A stretch of 64,000 nucleotides of DNA, taken from assembly GCA_958510825.1 (NCBI GenBank), contig OY294044.1, positions 38,985,816-39,049,815 of the forward strand, written 5' to 3'. Both the position numbers and the translations under genes were made by a program. A model generated the notes under the pieces. That model was not told where the DNA came from and did no database searches. It worked only from the letters and a program-made list of their open reading frames with translations. Positions 45,063 through 57,582 of the stretch are shown here, in pieces. This stretch comes from Brachypterus glaber. Taxonomy: Eukaryota > Arthropoda > Insecta > Coleoptera > Kateretidae. Positions within the stretch are counted from its first letter, which is position 1. The number at the start of each line of letters is the position of its first letter.

Positions 45063-45720
45063 CTTAAATGAATTCGTTGATTTTGCTGATGATGTAACAA
45101 TATTATCAGGTGGCAAAAACTTCATAGACAGATTAATAAGCGATTTGCATAATGTTCTTAAATATTTAAAAGAAAACAAACTGGTATTTAATCAAGATAA
45201 AACGTTAATAATGCAGTTTTTTTCAACAACTCATCAGTACAAATGCAGTCCTCTAATATATCTTAACAATCAAAGTTTAAAACAGGTGTCTAGTTACAAA
45301 TTACTTGGTATTTACCTTGATTTGTCATTAAATTTTAGAGAACATATAGATTATGTTTTTAAAAGAATTTGCAGCTATTGTTATGCCTTAAAGAGACTAA
45401 GACAAATTATTAATGTAGAGGCAGCTATTAATTTCTATCATTCGCATGTTGAATCTATTTTGCGTTACGGTATTGTATGTTGGGGAAATAGTTCCTCAGT
45501 AGATCGTTTATTTATATTACAAAAAAGATGTGTACGTTCCATTTTTGGTCTTCCATGGAATCATCATTGTAAAGAATACTTTAAGCAGAAAAATATTTTA
45601 ACTTTTCCTTGCCTCTATATTTTTGAAATTTTATCTTTTGTTCATTTAAATAAAGATGAATTTGACACATTAAACCAGTATCATAATTATAACACCAGAT
45701 TTGGTAACAACCTAGAATAA
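45063..45720 (+). pseudogene. Non-LTR B reverse transcriptase, C-terminal part
   Basis: FADDVTIL is readable at about 45077-45105 in a shifted frame, then NKLVFNQDKTL, SYKLLGIYLDLSLNF and RYGIVCWG. The reading ends at 45720. Confidence 0.8.
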
Positions 45721-46200
45721 ACTGTATAACAAACTTACTGAGGAACTAAAGTCCATTCAGCCAGTAAATACGTTTAAGAAAAAAATTAAAACAATATTAA
45801 TTAGTAATGCCTTTTACTCTCTTGATGAATACTTAAATTTTAGATTTTAATATATAAATATCTAACTATATATGGTGTAGTTATAGAAAAGGGTGAGCTA
45901 ATTTAAAATTAAATAAGATTCTACTATTTCAAATATGAAATACTATTATTTTTAATGACTATGTTTTTTTAACAAATAATTAACTTAACCAAATGTATAA
46001 AAACTTTTTTTTTGGTTTAGTATTTTTCCATCTTTTTTTTTTGTTTTTAAAAATAAATCAATTTAATACCCTCCTGTGACTGCACTGTGGTATTTAGATA
46101 TGCTATTTAGTTAAAGAACCAGGCTCTGTATTTTTAACTGTTGTTAATGTGACTTGTCCTATATCATTTGTAATGATCTTTGGATAAATAAACTTCTTAT
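45721..46200 (+). other. 3' end of non-LTR B
   Basis: Remaining coding tail (FYSLDEYLNF near 45815-45845), then 3' untranslated sequence. The end is placed by the TTATTCTTATA run near 46190; no target duplication found. Confidence 0.5.
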
Positions 46201-46899
46201 TCTTATATTTTGAATCAAATCTCAAATTCGTGTGCTAAATATTTGTGTGCTGTATATTTGTTGTTACGAAGGAACTATGGAGAGTTACTGTGATTAGGAT
46301 TTTACTTTTACACCAACAGATTTGCAGAAAATTGGACTCAAGTGCTGCCACCTTGTAGATCGTAGAAAAAATGTTGTTTGTATTACAAGCGCAAAATGTG
46401 ATTTCTGCTTTTAGAAATCATTTTACACTTAATATAAAAATAACTATTGAATCCTCTTATATTATTGGCAAGATAATACATAATTTTCTTATCTTAGTAT
46501 TTTATTTAATAGATAAGTATATATTTTAGATTTTTAATAGAAATTAGGGTTTTAAATCTTACTCACAAAACCTTATTTAGTAAAATTATATTCTGGTGAC
46601 ACTTGTCTATATCAAAAAATTATATTGTCAAATTAATTTTTATCGGATTGCCGAGTTAAGCTAATGCAGTCTTCTACATATATTTTTTTAAGCTCCGGCA
46701 CCGGAACCTTATAAAATGAAATTCCAAATCTCGTATCCCTAAGCTTAAGGGTTAAAAAGGGAGAAATTTGCGATGCTCATTTGTTATGTGGCGCTACCCG
46801 AAAGGAAGAAAAAACGAAAATCAGAGCAAAAACAGACCAAGTACAGAAGAACAAAGTAAACCCAGATGAAGACACCCTAGTAGGTAGGGTAGGGCAGGG
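46201..46899. other. Non-coding spacer
   Basis: Contains a reverse relative (46740-46900) of 41520-41640 and of 55440-55510 (CCCTACCTACCT type). No gene. Confidence 0.4.
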
Positions 46900-47082
46900 C
46901 ACATTGGCTTTTTTATTGATGCTTTTTTTTTGTCCCCCATTCAATATCATCATCTTCGAAGGGCCCTAGCTTCCTTATGGCTCATTTGTGGACCAACCTT
47001 TATAGGAACTTTTTTTGATATTTTTGGATGCAGAATTACCTCTTAAATTTTGGCATGCCAGTTATTGATCACCCTGTATAGA
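46900..47082 (+). mobile_element. Repeat ending in CACCCTG, copy 1
   Basis: Shares CTTCGAAGGGCC...GGACCAACCTTTAT...GGCATGCCAGTTATTG...CCCTG with 57752-57925 (reverse) and 58408-58530. CACCCTG followed by TA suggests a mariner-type end. Confidence 0.6.
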
Positions 47083-48151
47083 CTAGAATGTTAACAAAAA
47101 AATACTCTTTTAACAGAATCAGGTAATATAACAAAAAAAAAACTTTGAAAAAAATAATAAAAAACATTTTAATGTTCTTAAACATTTTATTCCTAAAAGT
47201 TAACATCAAATGTAAAGAACGATGCCAAACAAGCAGAGCCTTTTGTGGGATTAAATAATATGAATATTATATACCACTTTTGGTGATCGTACTTATATTT
47301 TCTGATAAGAGAAAAGCAGTTCCAAGCTGCCCCATAAATTAAGTCCCATGGGCCCAATGTGCCTCACCATGGTATTTAGCAAAAAAGTTTAAACAATAAT
47401 TAGCATCAAAAATTAACCGACTATTTTATAGGCTATGTTTTGCATAAATCATGTGTCTAAACTGTAATATAATTAAAAGAGGGTGTCGTATTTTGCGTTA
47501 AATCGCCTGCAACTATTTTACAAGATTTTGCAAGATTTTACATGCTTATCGATACATAAAAAATAAATAATTAGCCAAAATTTCAACATCCCGTAAATAC
47601 TTTAATTAATTATTTTAATTACGAATTTTGACATATCGTCGCACCAGAATAATAAAGCTGTAACTGCATTTTTTGAAAAAAAAAAATGAGCTATTAGCCT
47701 TTTTTGTCGGTATTATCAACTTTATCTCGTGTAAAAATATTTTTTACTTCAGATGTATATTAAGCGAGATACGAATGTAATAAAGTTGTATCTGCTGGCT
47801 TGTTTATAAAACTGTTAGAATAAAAAAACTGTATCTGCAAACTCAGTGTAAAATACTGCTGAGGACAAAATAATAATTTCCTCTGTAGGTCAAGGTTATT
47901 TTTTTTTTTTTGAAAAACAAAACAATTTAGAAAAAAAAAATAAAAAAAAAAATTAAAAAAAATAATTAATTTTTTCAAAAAAAAAAAGTTTCTTTTTCGA
48001 AAAACGAAAAATAAATAGAAAACAAATATTTAGAAGAAAGAGTTGTTTTTACCCCATTTTACCCACCCCGATTTTAACAATGGAGTGCAACAGCTTGGTA
48101 TTAACGTGCGTTTCAGTTATCTTAGTAAACAAATATTTTAAAAGGACCTAT
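47083..48151. other. Non-coding region
   Basis: Holds poly-A/T runs at 47900-48000 and motifs such as AATAAAGCTGTAAC (47650) related in reverse to the tandem units at 53997-54500. No gene. Confidence 0.4.
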
Positions 48152-48341
48152 AAAATTTTAAATTTTATATTTTACACCTACGCAAAGTAAAAACAATAGT
48201 GATTAATATGTAATAAACAGTAACTAAAAATCTTCTGATTTACATAAAAATTTTAAATTTTATATTTTACACCTACGCAAAGTAAAAACAATAGTGATTA
48301 ATATGTGATAAACAGTAACTAAAAATCTTCTGATTTACATA
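48152..48341 (+). repeat. 95-bp tandem duplication
   Basis: Unit 48152-48246 is followed by an almost identical unit 48247-48341. It lies upstream of the non-LTR ORF1 remnant and may be a 5' UTR promoter repeat of that element. Confidence 0.8.
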
Positions 48342-48399
48342 ACTAACTAATTAATAAGTGTAAGTGTTTATAGTATAAACCTAAAAAAACTTATCAGTA

Positions 48400-49124
48400 A
48401 ATATACAAAAGTTCAGTGATAAGGCAATGTGTTGTATATAACAATTTTAATTTTTGCATTTTACATTGTGCTCAAATAAAATGGATACTTTCGGCTGCTG
48501 TGATAGAAAATATATCTCGAGATATTGTTGTACTATATTTTTTTTCTTGTTTTCATAAAAATTATCTCAGACGAAACAATGATGTAGATTTTTTGGATAA
48601 CAGGAAAACATTGTCTTCCAAAAAATGCTAAAGAACTTTTAAAGAAAACGAGTCGGAACAGGAAACACTTAAAAAAAACACTAGAAAAAATGAAAATGAG
48701 ATTACTCTTAAAGATGAACAGTTAAAAACAATGAGAAGACGAAGCAGCATTTTTTATAATGACTCGCTAGACATGGAGCAACGTTACATTAATCAATATA
48801 ATAAGACGATGTCCAGCTTGAAAGAAAACTTGAAAAAAAAAAACAAAAACAATAAATTAACTTAAGGTGAAAGTTGATGATAATACTAAACAATTAAACT
48901 AAAATTTTGACGATACACTTAGGATGTGCCAATTAAATAAGGAACTTAAATCAAAACTTGGAGAAATGCAAATAGAAATTAACACAAATAAAAAAAGGAA
49001 TACTATAAAACGAAGAAATAAATCAAAAAAGTTTATGAAATTATTAAGTACTGTAACTGCTTTGAGGACATTAATAAAGTCTAAGGATATAACAACTACA
49101 AAACTTAGAAATAAACTAAAATAA
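48400..49124 (+). pseudogene. Non-LTR C ORF1, coiled-coil part
   Basis: Lys/Glu-rich frames (ESEQETLKKNTRKNENE, LNKELKSKLGEMQIEIN) read as a long coiled coil but are broken by stops, including TAA at 49122-49124 in the frame of the next feature. Confidence 0.45.
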
Positions 49125-49856
49125 ACAAACGGTAATGCTTTAAGCGAAACACGTAAAAAGAAAGAAAGTAACAAAAGAAAACCACTATATCCACGAACAT
49201 TTGTCAACGCAAGTACACAAACTTCAATCAAGAAATTTACAAAATCAAAAATAACTCAGACCAACACTGAAGCCAACATAGAAGAATATACAATTTCAAA
49301 GCAAACAGTGGAATCCAGCACTGAGGATTCACACCAAACAGAAGAGGGTACTATAACCAAAATGTTTAAACCAAATATTTTGATAGTTACTGGAACAGGT
49401 GGTAGGCATATGAGGGAAAGTTTTGAAAATATGCTACCAAATTTTCATATAACGTCTTATATAAAACCGAATGCAAATACAATAGATTTACTTGATACAG
49501 CTACTAGTAACTCAAAGCATTTTTCTAAGAGAGATATAATTATAGTTTGGATAATTAATAATGAAGTAAATAAAAAAATGCTGCACGACTTTATACTTTT
49601 GACAAATCACACTAACGTGATTTTCCTCACTGAAGTATACACTGTTAGTGATGAGCTTAACAAACAAATTTTTAAACTTAACACTCATTTGAGTAAAATT
49701 ATTAAATTTTTAAAGAAGCGGTATCCAATTTATACGTTTGATGTAAACAATGGCATGGATAAATCATACTACATATCTAGAATAAATTCAATAACAAAAA
49801 GAACTAGATTATTCATAATAAAAGCAGAAACCATAGTAATCGATTCATCGATATAG
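49125..49856 (+). pseudogene. Non-LTR C ORF1, SGNH-esterase-like part
   Basis: Open to 49856. NILIVTGTGGRHMRESF, SYIKPNANTIDLL and KRDIIIVWIINNE resemble in order the blocks of SGNH-hydrolase-like ORF1 proteins of CR1-type elements. The catalytic Ser block is not clear, so it may be inactive or only distantly related. A Glu run from GAA repeats (49881-49906) and a Gln-rich tail follow in the next frame. Confidence 0.5.
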
Positions 49857-49880
49857 CTAATTGAAGAAGTTTTAGTAGTA

Positions 49881-49906
49881 GAAGAAGAAGAAGAAGAAGA
49901 AGAAGT
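49881..49906 (+). repeat. GAA/AGA microsatellite
   Basis: About eight GAA units. Confidence 0.9.
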
Positions 49907-50782
49907 ATTGCCAATTAGAAGCACAAACCTAACTACCACTGACAGCGCAGAAAATCAGAATTTACACCAGGATCAGGACCAACAACACCAACATCAAGGA
50001 CAGAAACAGCAACAACAATACAATTCTTTTTTAGAGAACATGGATCTCATTCAAGTAGTAAATTAGACAAACTTTAGGTAGTAGCTTTGGACCCAAAACC
50101 TAGCAACATGCATTATAATAAGCATATTAATCGATATATTAACATCTTGTTTTTTTTTTAACACACAATGTATAAAACACAAGATTAATATGCTTGAATG
50201 TTTTCTTGAAGACAAAGATTATAATAAACCATAGAAAATATGTTATCTCTCCAAAATATAAATTTATTGTCTATTAAACAAACATTACAGCTACAATTGT
50301 TTCGACTTTTTTAACATAAAATCATTTTCAAGCTACAAATAATGAAAAATTATGTTGAAAATGGTACAATTTCTTTTAGAAAAACTTTATAAACAAATTA
50401 ACTTGAGTATACATTATTAGAAATGTCATACTAACCTTAACTATATTATTTTAATAAAATCTTAAAAATCTAAACAAAAAGAAAACTACAATAAGTTAAA
50501 ATAAAATAAATTAATGAAATCTAAAATTTAAAATTGAATAAAAATCTGGGACATCTATCATAAACTAAACCAAACTATATTTCAAACAGACTAAAGAAAT
50601 TATCTTTAAACTGCAAAAAAGTAGTTAAACATAAAAAAAGGAAAAAGATTAATTTATATTTAATTTGATAATTGGAATAAAATTGGAGAGGTGGCAGCAA
50701 ATTCATACCCAAAACTCAAAAACAAACCGAAAAGGAACGAAATTTTGAAAAGGTTATTAAACAAAAATATTTATTCCAAAGA

Positions 50783-51150
50783 TTAATGCCCTGTAAGGGG
50801 ACAAGCAACAATCTCCGGTCTAACATTTAAAACATTATTGTAAACATAAATGTTTAAAAAATCTATTTGTTCATTAACTAACCTATCCCTATGAAACTTT
50901 TTGTTGTACAAAATGGCGAATTGTTCTAGCAGATCTGTAACTCTATCGTTCCTAGAAATATGCAAAACACTTACTTCATTTTTATAGTCATGGTTGTTGC
51001 ACAACACATGGTTGGCAAAGTTGGGCTGTTTAGTTTAGACCTGCTAGATCAATATTATTTGCACGTAGTAAACGAAAGTGTTCGTTGGTTCTTATACAGA
51101 TTTTACGATAACTACGGCCTATGTAAAAGCTATCACAGGAACAGGTCAGT
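50783..51150 (-). pseudogene. GIY-YIG remnant of the second Penelope-like element
   Basis: On the - strand CSCDSFYIGRSYRK and TNEHFRLLRA are visible, then after a stop NHVLCNNHDYKNEV and NEQIDFLNIY. The Y-I-G-R...R...EH order marks the GIY-YIG nuclease. The first Tyr block and the reverse transcriptase are absent. Confidence 0.7.
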
Positions 51151-51855
51151 TTATAACTAGTTATGGGATAATAGGAGGTTGAGGTTGGAGGGGGCTGAAA
51201 AGGACACGGAAATTTTAAATTGAGATAAGAGTTTTTTGATTTTTAAGGAAGGGGGACCTATGTATGGAATACTACAAAAGAATGATGGGTTTAGGGTTGA
51301 AATAGGTGTAAGGGACTCTTGCTAAACTATATTTATGAAGTTTTATACTGTAAAGTTTTTTAATTATGTTTAAAGGTTAGTTATTAACTTCTGCCAAGTG
51401 AAAAATTGTGTCTAACTCTGTTTTAAAATCTGGTTTATTAAGGGGTAAGGAAAATAGTCTGTGAAAAAGGGAATGGAAAGCTGCCATTTTATGGCTAAAA
51501 GGGTTAAAGGCTTGAAAAGGAATTAAATGGGAAGTAGTTGTGGGTTTTCTATAAATGGAGATTTAAGAATTTCTTAATTTTATTAATGCTAGTCGTAGCA
51601 AAAAGATCCGATGGTACAATAAACTAAACTACGCCAGGAATAAAGTTTCTTTGGATATTTGTTCCTAAAGTCCTGCAAAAAGCTTAAAGTTTTTCCTAAG
51701 TTCATTCAAGTCAGAACGAAGAACAAATCTAAATCCGCAGCAACTGCCATAGATGCTGCAAAACAGGTTTGGCTTCAGTCAGAATTAAAATCAGCTTACG
51801 TCACCAGAGACAACTTGTATTTTAAAATTTGGATTCAATCTCCATGGGTCTATAT
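51151..51855. other. Interior of the second Penelope-like fragment
   Basis: On the - strand this would be the region before GIY-YIG; only stop-rich sequence is seen. A stretch at 51660-51840 (+) reads KSKSAATAIDAAKQVWLQSE but has no known match to me. Confidence 0.35.
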
Positions 51856-52322
51856 AATAATCTTCGGAATAAATATTTTTGTTTAATAACCTTTTCAAAA
51901 TTTCGTTCCTTTTCGGTTTGTTTTTGAGTTTTGGGTATGAATTTGCTGCCACCTCTCCAATTTTATTCCAATTACCAAGTTAAATATAAATTAATCTTTT
52001 TCCTTTTTTTATGTTTAACTACTTTCTTGCAGTTTAAAGATAATTTCTTTAGTCTGTTTCAAATATAGTTTGGTTTAGTTTATGTTAGATATACCAGATT
52101 TTTATTCAATTTTAAATTTTAGATTTCATTAATTTATTTTATTTTAACTTATTGTAGTTTTCTTTTTGTTTAAATTTTTAAGATTTTATAAAAATAATAT
52201 AGTTAAGGTTAGTATGACATTTCTAATAATGTATGCTCAAGTTAATTTGTTTATAAATTTAAAAAGTAAGTTTTTCTAAAAGGAATTGTACCATTTTCAA
52301 CCTAATTTTTCATTATTTGTAG

Positions 52323-52356
52323 CTTGAAAATGACTATATGTTAAAAAAGTCGAAAC
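52323..52356 (+). ncRNA. Degenerate hammerhead-like core
   Basis: CTTGAAAATGACT, then AGTCGAAAC, with GACT/AGTC able to pair. The first box deviates from CTGANGA. Mirror copy in the left arm near 50290-50330. Confidence 0.3.
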
Positions 52357-52439
52357 AATTGTCGCTGTAATGTTTGTTTAATAGACAATAAATTTATATT
52401 TTGGAGAGATAACATTTTTTCTATGGTTTATTTAAATCA

Positions 52440-53217
52440 ACTCCAATATGAGTAAGGATCAAAAATTTCTTAATTTAAAAATTATAATGTTATTTGCTTG
52501 GGTGAAACTTAGTTATTAGGGTCTGAAACTGATCATTTAAAAATTGATAAGTACGATGTTAGGTCTTACTATAATAGGGCTGCTCACATACATGGGGGTG
52601 TATTAACTTTAACACAGTCAGATATGGGTCTTGAAATAAAAACTTTAAAAAATGTTAATGATCATTTAAAAATTGATAAGTACGATGTTAGGTCTTACTA
52701 TAATAGGACTCACATACATGGGGGTGTATTAACTTTAACACAGTCAGATATGGGTCTTGAAATAAAAACTTTAAAAAATGTTAATGATTTATCAATTGAC
52801 TTGCGCTTTGAAGTTTCAGCTGTTAAAATTAAGAATTTATATATTTTAAATGTTTACAGATCTGACAAAGGGGACTTCAATATTTTTGTTGATAAGTTAT
52901 AAAGAGTTTTAAGTATAGTTAATCCAAAAAACAAAATTATTTTGGGGGGTGACTTTAATGTTTGTTTTAATACAGACGATAAAAATTCACATACTTTATG
53001 TGATTTTTTAGCATCTTTTGGCTTACATGCGAAAATTTCAGGTAAAACTAGGGGGAAAAATTGTCTTCACAATATTTTTGTTAATTTTGAGTTAAATAAC
53101 ACTGATTTTCCTATAGTTGATACAGCTTTTTCAGATCATAAGGGTTTTGGTGTAAAAATTCCTCTATATGATGGTGATACGCCCATGCCTCATGAAAAAA
53201 TTAAGAGATACCGGTAA
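52440..53217 (+). pseudogene. Non-LTR C endonuclease remnant
   Basis: IHGGVLTLT, LYILNVYRSDKGD, ILGGDFNVCF and FSDHKGFG follow the EN block order (CYRP-like, GD-N, SDH). It contains the 129-bp duplication and a stop after FVDKL. Confidence 0.75.
52531..52785 (+). repeat. 129-bp tandem duplication in endonuclease remnant
   Basis: GATCATTTAAAAATTGATAAG and the following sequence occur at 52531-52659 and again from 52660, with a small indel. Confidence 0.85.
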
Positions 53218-53841
53218 TATTAATATTACAAATAAAGTTGATTGTGCCAAATTTTTAGGTGTAAGCATAGATTCTAAGCTAAATTGGAGGAACTGTAGCC
53301 AACAGGTTAAGCAGCAACGTCTTTCTACTTAGAATGCTGAGTGAATGTGTGTCACAAGAGGTTTTAAAATCCGCCTATTTTTCGTTGTGTCACTCCATTT
53401 TAAGTTACGCTATCTTGGCTTGGGGTTCAGCTTCTGACTATGAGATAATATTTGGCCTTCAACGACGTAAGAATATTGGATGGTTTAGGTTACCTTGATG
53501 ACTGCCGGAACTCTTTTGTCAGTCTGAGAATTTTGACATTTCCATGTCAATATATTCTCGAGTGCGTATGCTATGTATAAACTAATTTAGAACATTTTAA
53601 ATCTCATACAGATATACATGCATATAATACCAGGAACTCTTCAATGTTAGTACCAAGGTTTTGTAGATTGTCAAAGAGTAAACAAATTCTAGAACACAAG
53701 GCAGCCATTATGTTTAATAAACTGCCAAACCACTTTAAGACTCTTTCTAACAAATTATTTAAGTCCCGAGTTAAATCATTTCTTTTAAAAAAAGCTTTTT
53801 ATTCATATGATGAATATTTTAATTGTAACTTTGTCTTCTAA
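53218..53841 (+). pseudogene. Non-LTR C reverse transcriptase C-terminal remnant
   Basis: KFLGVSIDSKLNW, LSYAILAWG and KAAIMFNKLPNHFK in different frames are the thumb and tail of a non-LTR RT. The palm is missing, so an internal deletion joined EN to the RT tail. Confidence 0.7.
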
Positions 53842-53996
53842 ATTATTTTTAATGTTTATAATACATGAAACATTTTCAAAAATTTTTACCAACGCAAGAC
53901 CTTAAAAGTTACTATACATTTTTTCAAAGAATGGTTATTAATTTTATATTCAGAAGGGTCAAATTAGTAAAAAACATAAATTTTCATATATGAAGA

Positions 53997-54540
53997 AGGT
54001 ATTTGGCATAAAAGCAATATTTGCCAGTTTGGACCAAACCAAACCACTTTATTATTCCAATCGAAATTACGCTGTTACATAAAATCACATTTTTAGATAA
54101 TTAAAACATATAATATTGGTAGCATAACATTTTTGAGTTCAGAATGGCCTAGTTAGTCAAATAATAGTCTTTTATGTATCACATTAAAAGATATTTGGCT
54201 TAAAACATATATTTTTAGTTACAGCTTTATTATTCTGATTTAAAACGCACTTAGTTACAAAAAATCATTTTTATTAATAAAACAAATTAATATTATGGAT
54301 ATAATGGTATAAGTTAAAAAGTTGTTAATTAAGAATAATACAGGCACATTGTTAGTCGCTTTCATAAAAGTTATATGGCTTTAAGTATAAACATGATTAA
54401 AACAAAGTAATTTAAATCTTTAAATCGCTGTATCTCAAAACTACTCTTGTGACAGATACAGCTTTATTATCCCAACGCGACGATTTGTCAACCCTACTGA
54501 AAATAACGGGTTTGTGCACCATTTATACCCGCCAAGACCC
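53997..54540 (+). repeat. Degenerate tandem repeat of about 185 bp
   Basis: Units start near 53997, 54185 and 54366, each with a TATTTGGCTTAAA-like start and an AGCTTTATTATTC-like middle. Confidence 0.5.
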
Positions 54541-56712
54541 GTCATTTTCAACAAGGAATACATGACTTGGCAACATTGCGATAGTTCAAATGTCAAATCT
54601 CATATCATGTCAAAATAATAACTTTGCACATTAAGTTCTACTTTGGGGCCCAGCGCTAAGGGTATACACATGTATTGTGTTGTGTTTACTGCGCTTGACT
54701 GTAAAATTAAAATATTTTTTTATGTTGTTAATTTTTACGGATATATCATGGTATAAAATACACAATGTGTAATTAGGTTGGACTTATCAGACTAGTTTTT
54801 CAGTGATTATCGAGTTGTTTTTGATGTATTTATACTAATAATTCATTTCAACGTTATTATATAGTAACCAAAAACATGCAGTGTAACCCCAGACTAGTAA
54901 TTTAATGTGGGACCCAACGTGTTAAATAACTTTATTTCGATGAAAAAGTTTTAAGAGACTTTTAAGCTGTAGTTTTAAATAGATACATTAATTTAATAGT
55001 GTACATTATTTTTATTATACATTTTAAATGTTTGTTGATGTTCAGATATACACAAAAAATCACTTTTTTTCAAGATGATAAATTATTTAGTTTATCACGA
55101 TGAATTCTCAACGAATTTTTAATAAAAAAAAACTGTTCATTTTTTTTTAACAAATAAATTAAGTTAACGGTTTTTCATCATGTCTTTCATTAATTTTCAC
55201 TTTTTTAAACAAAAACATATTGTTTTTATTTAGTCAAAAAATCGCCTTTAAAACGATATCCTTCTTTGGCTTAAAATTAAATGTAAATAGGAAAACAACT
55301 TAATAAAGCACGACAGAAATATTTGGTTGGTTTTCTTAAATAAAAATTATTGATAAAAGCCACAGCCACAGAAATGTTTGCACAGCGTTTGTTTATTATA
55401 AATATCTATTGAGAATAGTTCTATAGAAAGCGGGATATTTGCATAATTTCAGTGTGCCCATGGGCATGCATGTCCTAATGTGCCCCACTCTACCCTACCT
55501 ACCTATACCTAATTATATTTTTATTTTCAAAATCAAATTATACAAAAAAGTGTCGCAAGTAAAATTTTGCCCGAGTTTGATGCCCAATAACTTTACGTTT
55601 ACGAAAACGCTTACTATTTATTACATAAACCAAATTTTCCTTTTTTTGTATTCTTTAAGATAACGACACATATAATAGTAAGTATAATAAGTATAATTAA
55701 GTATAATTTATTTTATTTTATAGTTACTATTGATCCAATAAAATACTACGGAAGTTATTCCAATTATACTAGTTTACAAACTTTTATTTTATATCGATAA
55801 GCATCTCAGATGCTACATCTGGGATATATTCCAGATGCTTTTAATCTTAAGTTAATATTCTTAACTTATTTTTGGGATGCTGAATTCCAATTCTTCAAAA
55901 AATTAGAATTTACCGTTTTTTAAATATTTCACCCTAAAGTTTTAAAAATATTCGAGATAATTTTCTTTAAAGTCTTTAAAATGTGTAAAAAAACGTATAG
56001 TTGGGATTTTTTTACAAATTTGGATTTAGAATAAAAAATTTAAACAAATAGTTTTTCCATGTAGGTACTTTAATTTTTTTACAAGTCTTACCTGCTTTAA
56101 AAATTTACTGTCAAATTTCTTGAAAACGGTTCTTTTTTTTTGATAAATCTAAATTCGGCATCCAAAAATATAATATATTCTTATACGTCTTATTGTTATT
56201 ATAAGATAACGCCAAAAGCAACTGGAATATAAAACAACTATAAACTAGTGTTATTGCCAATAATATTGAATATCTTGGACAACATTTTAAGTGCGCCTCT
56301 TTTTTTAGAGTTCTATGTTATAATATTTAAATTTAAAATATGTTTATTTCTGTAGCCTCCCTGGTGGTATAATCCTGTAAGTACGACGGCTTCATCTGAG
56401 TGTTAATTTTAAATACAATATTAATTTTTTATTATTATTTTCAATATTTAATATTTTCTTGAGACTAAATAGTAGTTTGATGTTACTATAGTTTGAAGAA
56501 ATATATAGCAGCTTGACTAACAATTTTGTTTATTTTTTCAACCTAAATACAATGAATTTAAAAAATCCATGATAATACCGAAACTAATTTATAATTTTTT
56601 ATTTTTTTTTAGAAAAGTATTACCAGTAGTTTTTCTTTTTTATTGTAATGCATTTATATTTTTAAATTAATTCAAATTAGAGTTTAATATCATGCTGTAA
56701 GGCACGGTTCGT
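54541..56712. other. Non-coding region
   Basis: No gene found. A small hairpin lies at 55818-55839 (CATCTGG/CCAGATG). Confidence 0.4.
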
Positions 56713-57500
56713 CTAGGCGATTTTAAATGAAAATTTCGTGGATCTCTACATTTTTTGGACTAAAAAATACCTAATGACATAAGAAATCAATTCCCATTTG
56801 AAAGAAACCGTAAAAGATACACTTTTTAGACAGATAAAAAAACGTTTTTTTGGTATAGGAAAATATCATTACAGGGGTTCCAAAATGATCAAAATTTGCC
56901 TTACGTAATACTTGAACGTTCCCTAATAGGGCGTGTCAATAAAATCCCGAATTTGGAAATCGAAAACGCTCTCTGTCTCAAAAGTTTATCCTTATTAAAA
57001 AACGGTGGCCACTCAAAAATGAGCCAAATCGATTAATGTTTAGAGGTAGCTCAAAGAACTCAAACTTTGAAAAAAGTCAGTACCTGTTTTTCGGATAAAA
57101 AGTGATTGTATATAAAATTGCCGAAATTTTGGAGGGTTTCTTTGGTAATATTTAAAAACCACACTAATTTTGAGGAACTAAAAAAAATATCCTAAAAACA
57201 GGTACCGATTTGTTTCAAAGTTTAAGTGCTTTGAGCTACCTCTAAACATTAATCGATTTCGCTCATATTTGAGGGGCCACTGTTTTTTACTAAGGAGCAA
57301 CTTTTGAGCCAGAGTATTTTTGATTTCTAAAATCGGGATTTTTTGACACACCCTATTACTCAAAAAGACGTTTTTTTCTGTTTAAAAAAGTGTATATTTT
57401 ACGATTTTCTTTCAAATGGGAATTGATTTCTTATGTCATTAGGTATGTTTTAGTCCAAAAAATGTAGGGGTCCACGAAATTTTCATTTAAAATCGCCCAG
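56713..57500. mobile_element. Palindromic foldback element of about 790 bp
   Basis: The left half (56713-57100) pairs with the right half (57180-57500), with ends CTAGGCGATTTTAAATG and the complement. The left arm is interrupted by a half copy of the GGGAACGTTC MITE (about 56864-56932). Confidence 0.7.
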
Positions 57501-57582
57501 GTGATCACTTAAGTGATTGGGCGGCGCATGAGACAATTGTCACATGGGCCCAACTTTGAAACAGACATTTTGGTCTATTCAC

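Larger units (their letters stand above)
50224..52430 (-). mobile_element. Second Penelope-like fragment with inverted flanks
   Basis: Outer arms 50224-50785 and 51856-52430 are inverted copies (over 550 bp each, nearly identical by eye). Between them is a GIY-YIG remnant on the - strand. It separates the ORF1 remnant from the endonuclease remnant of non-LTR C. No target duplication resolved. Confidence 0.75.
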
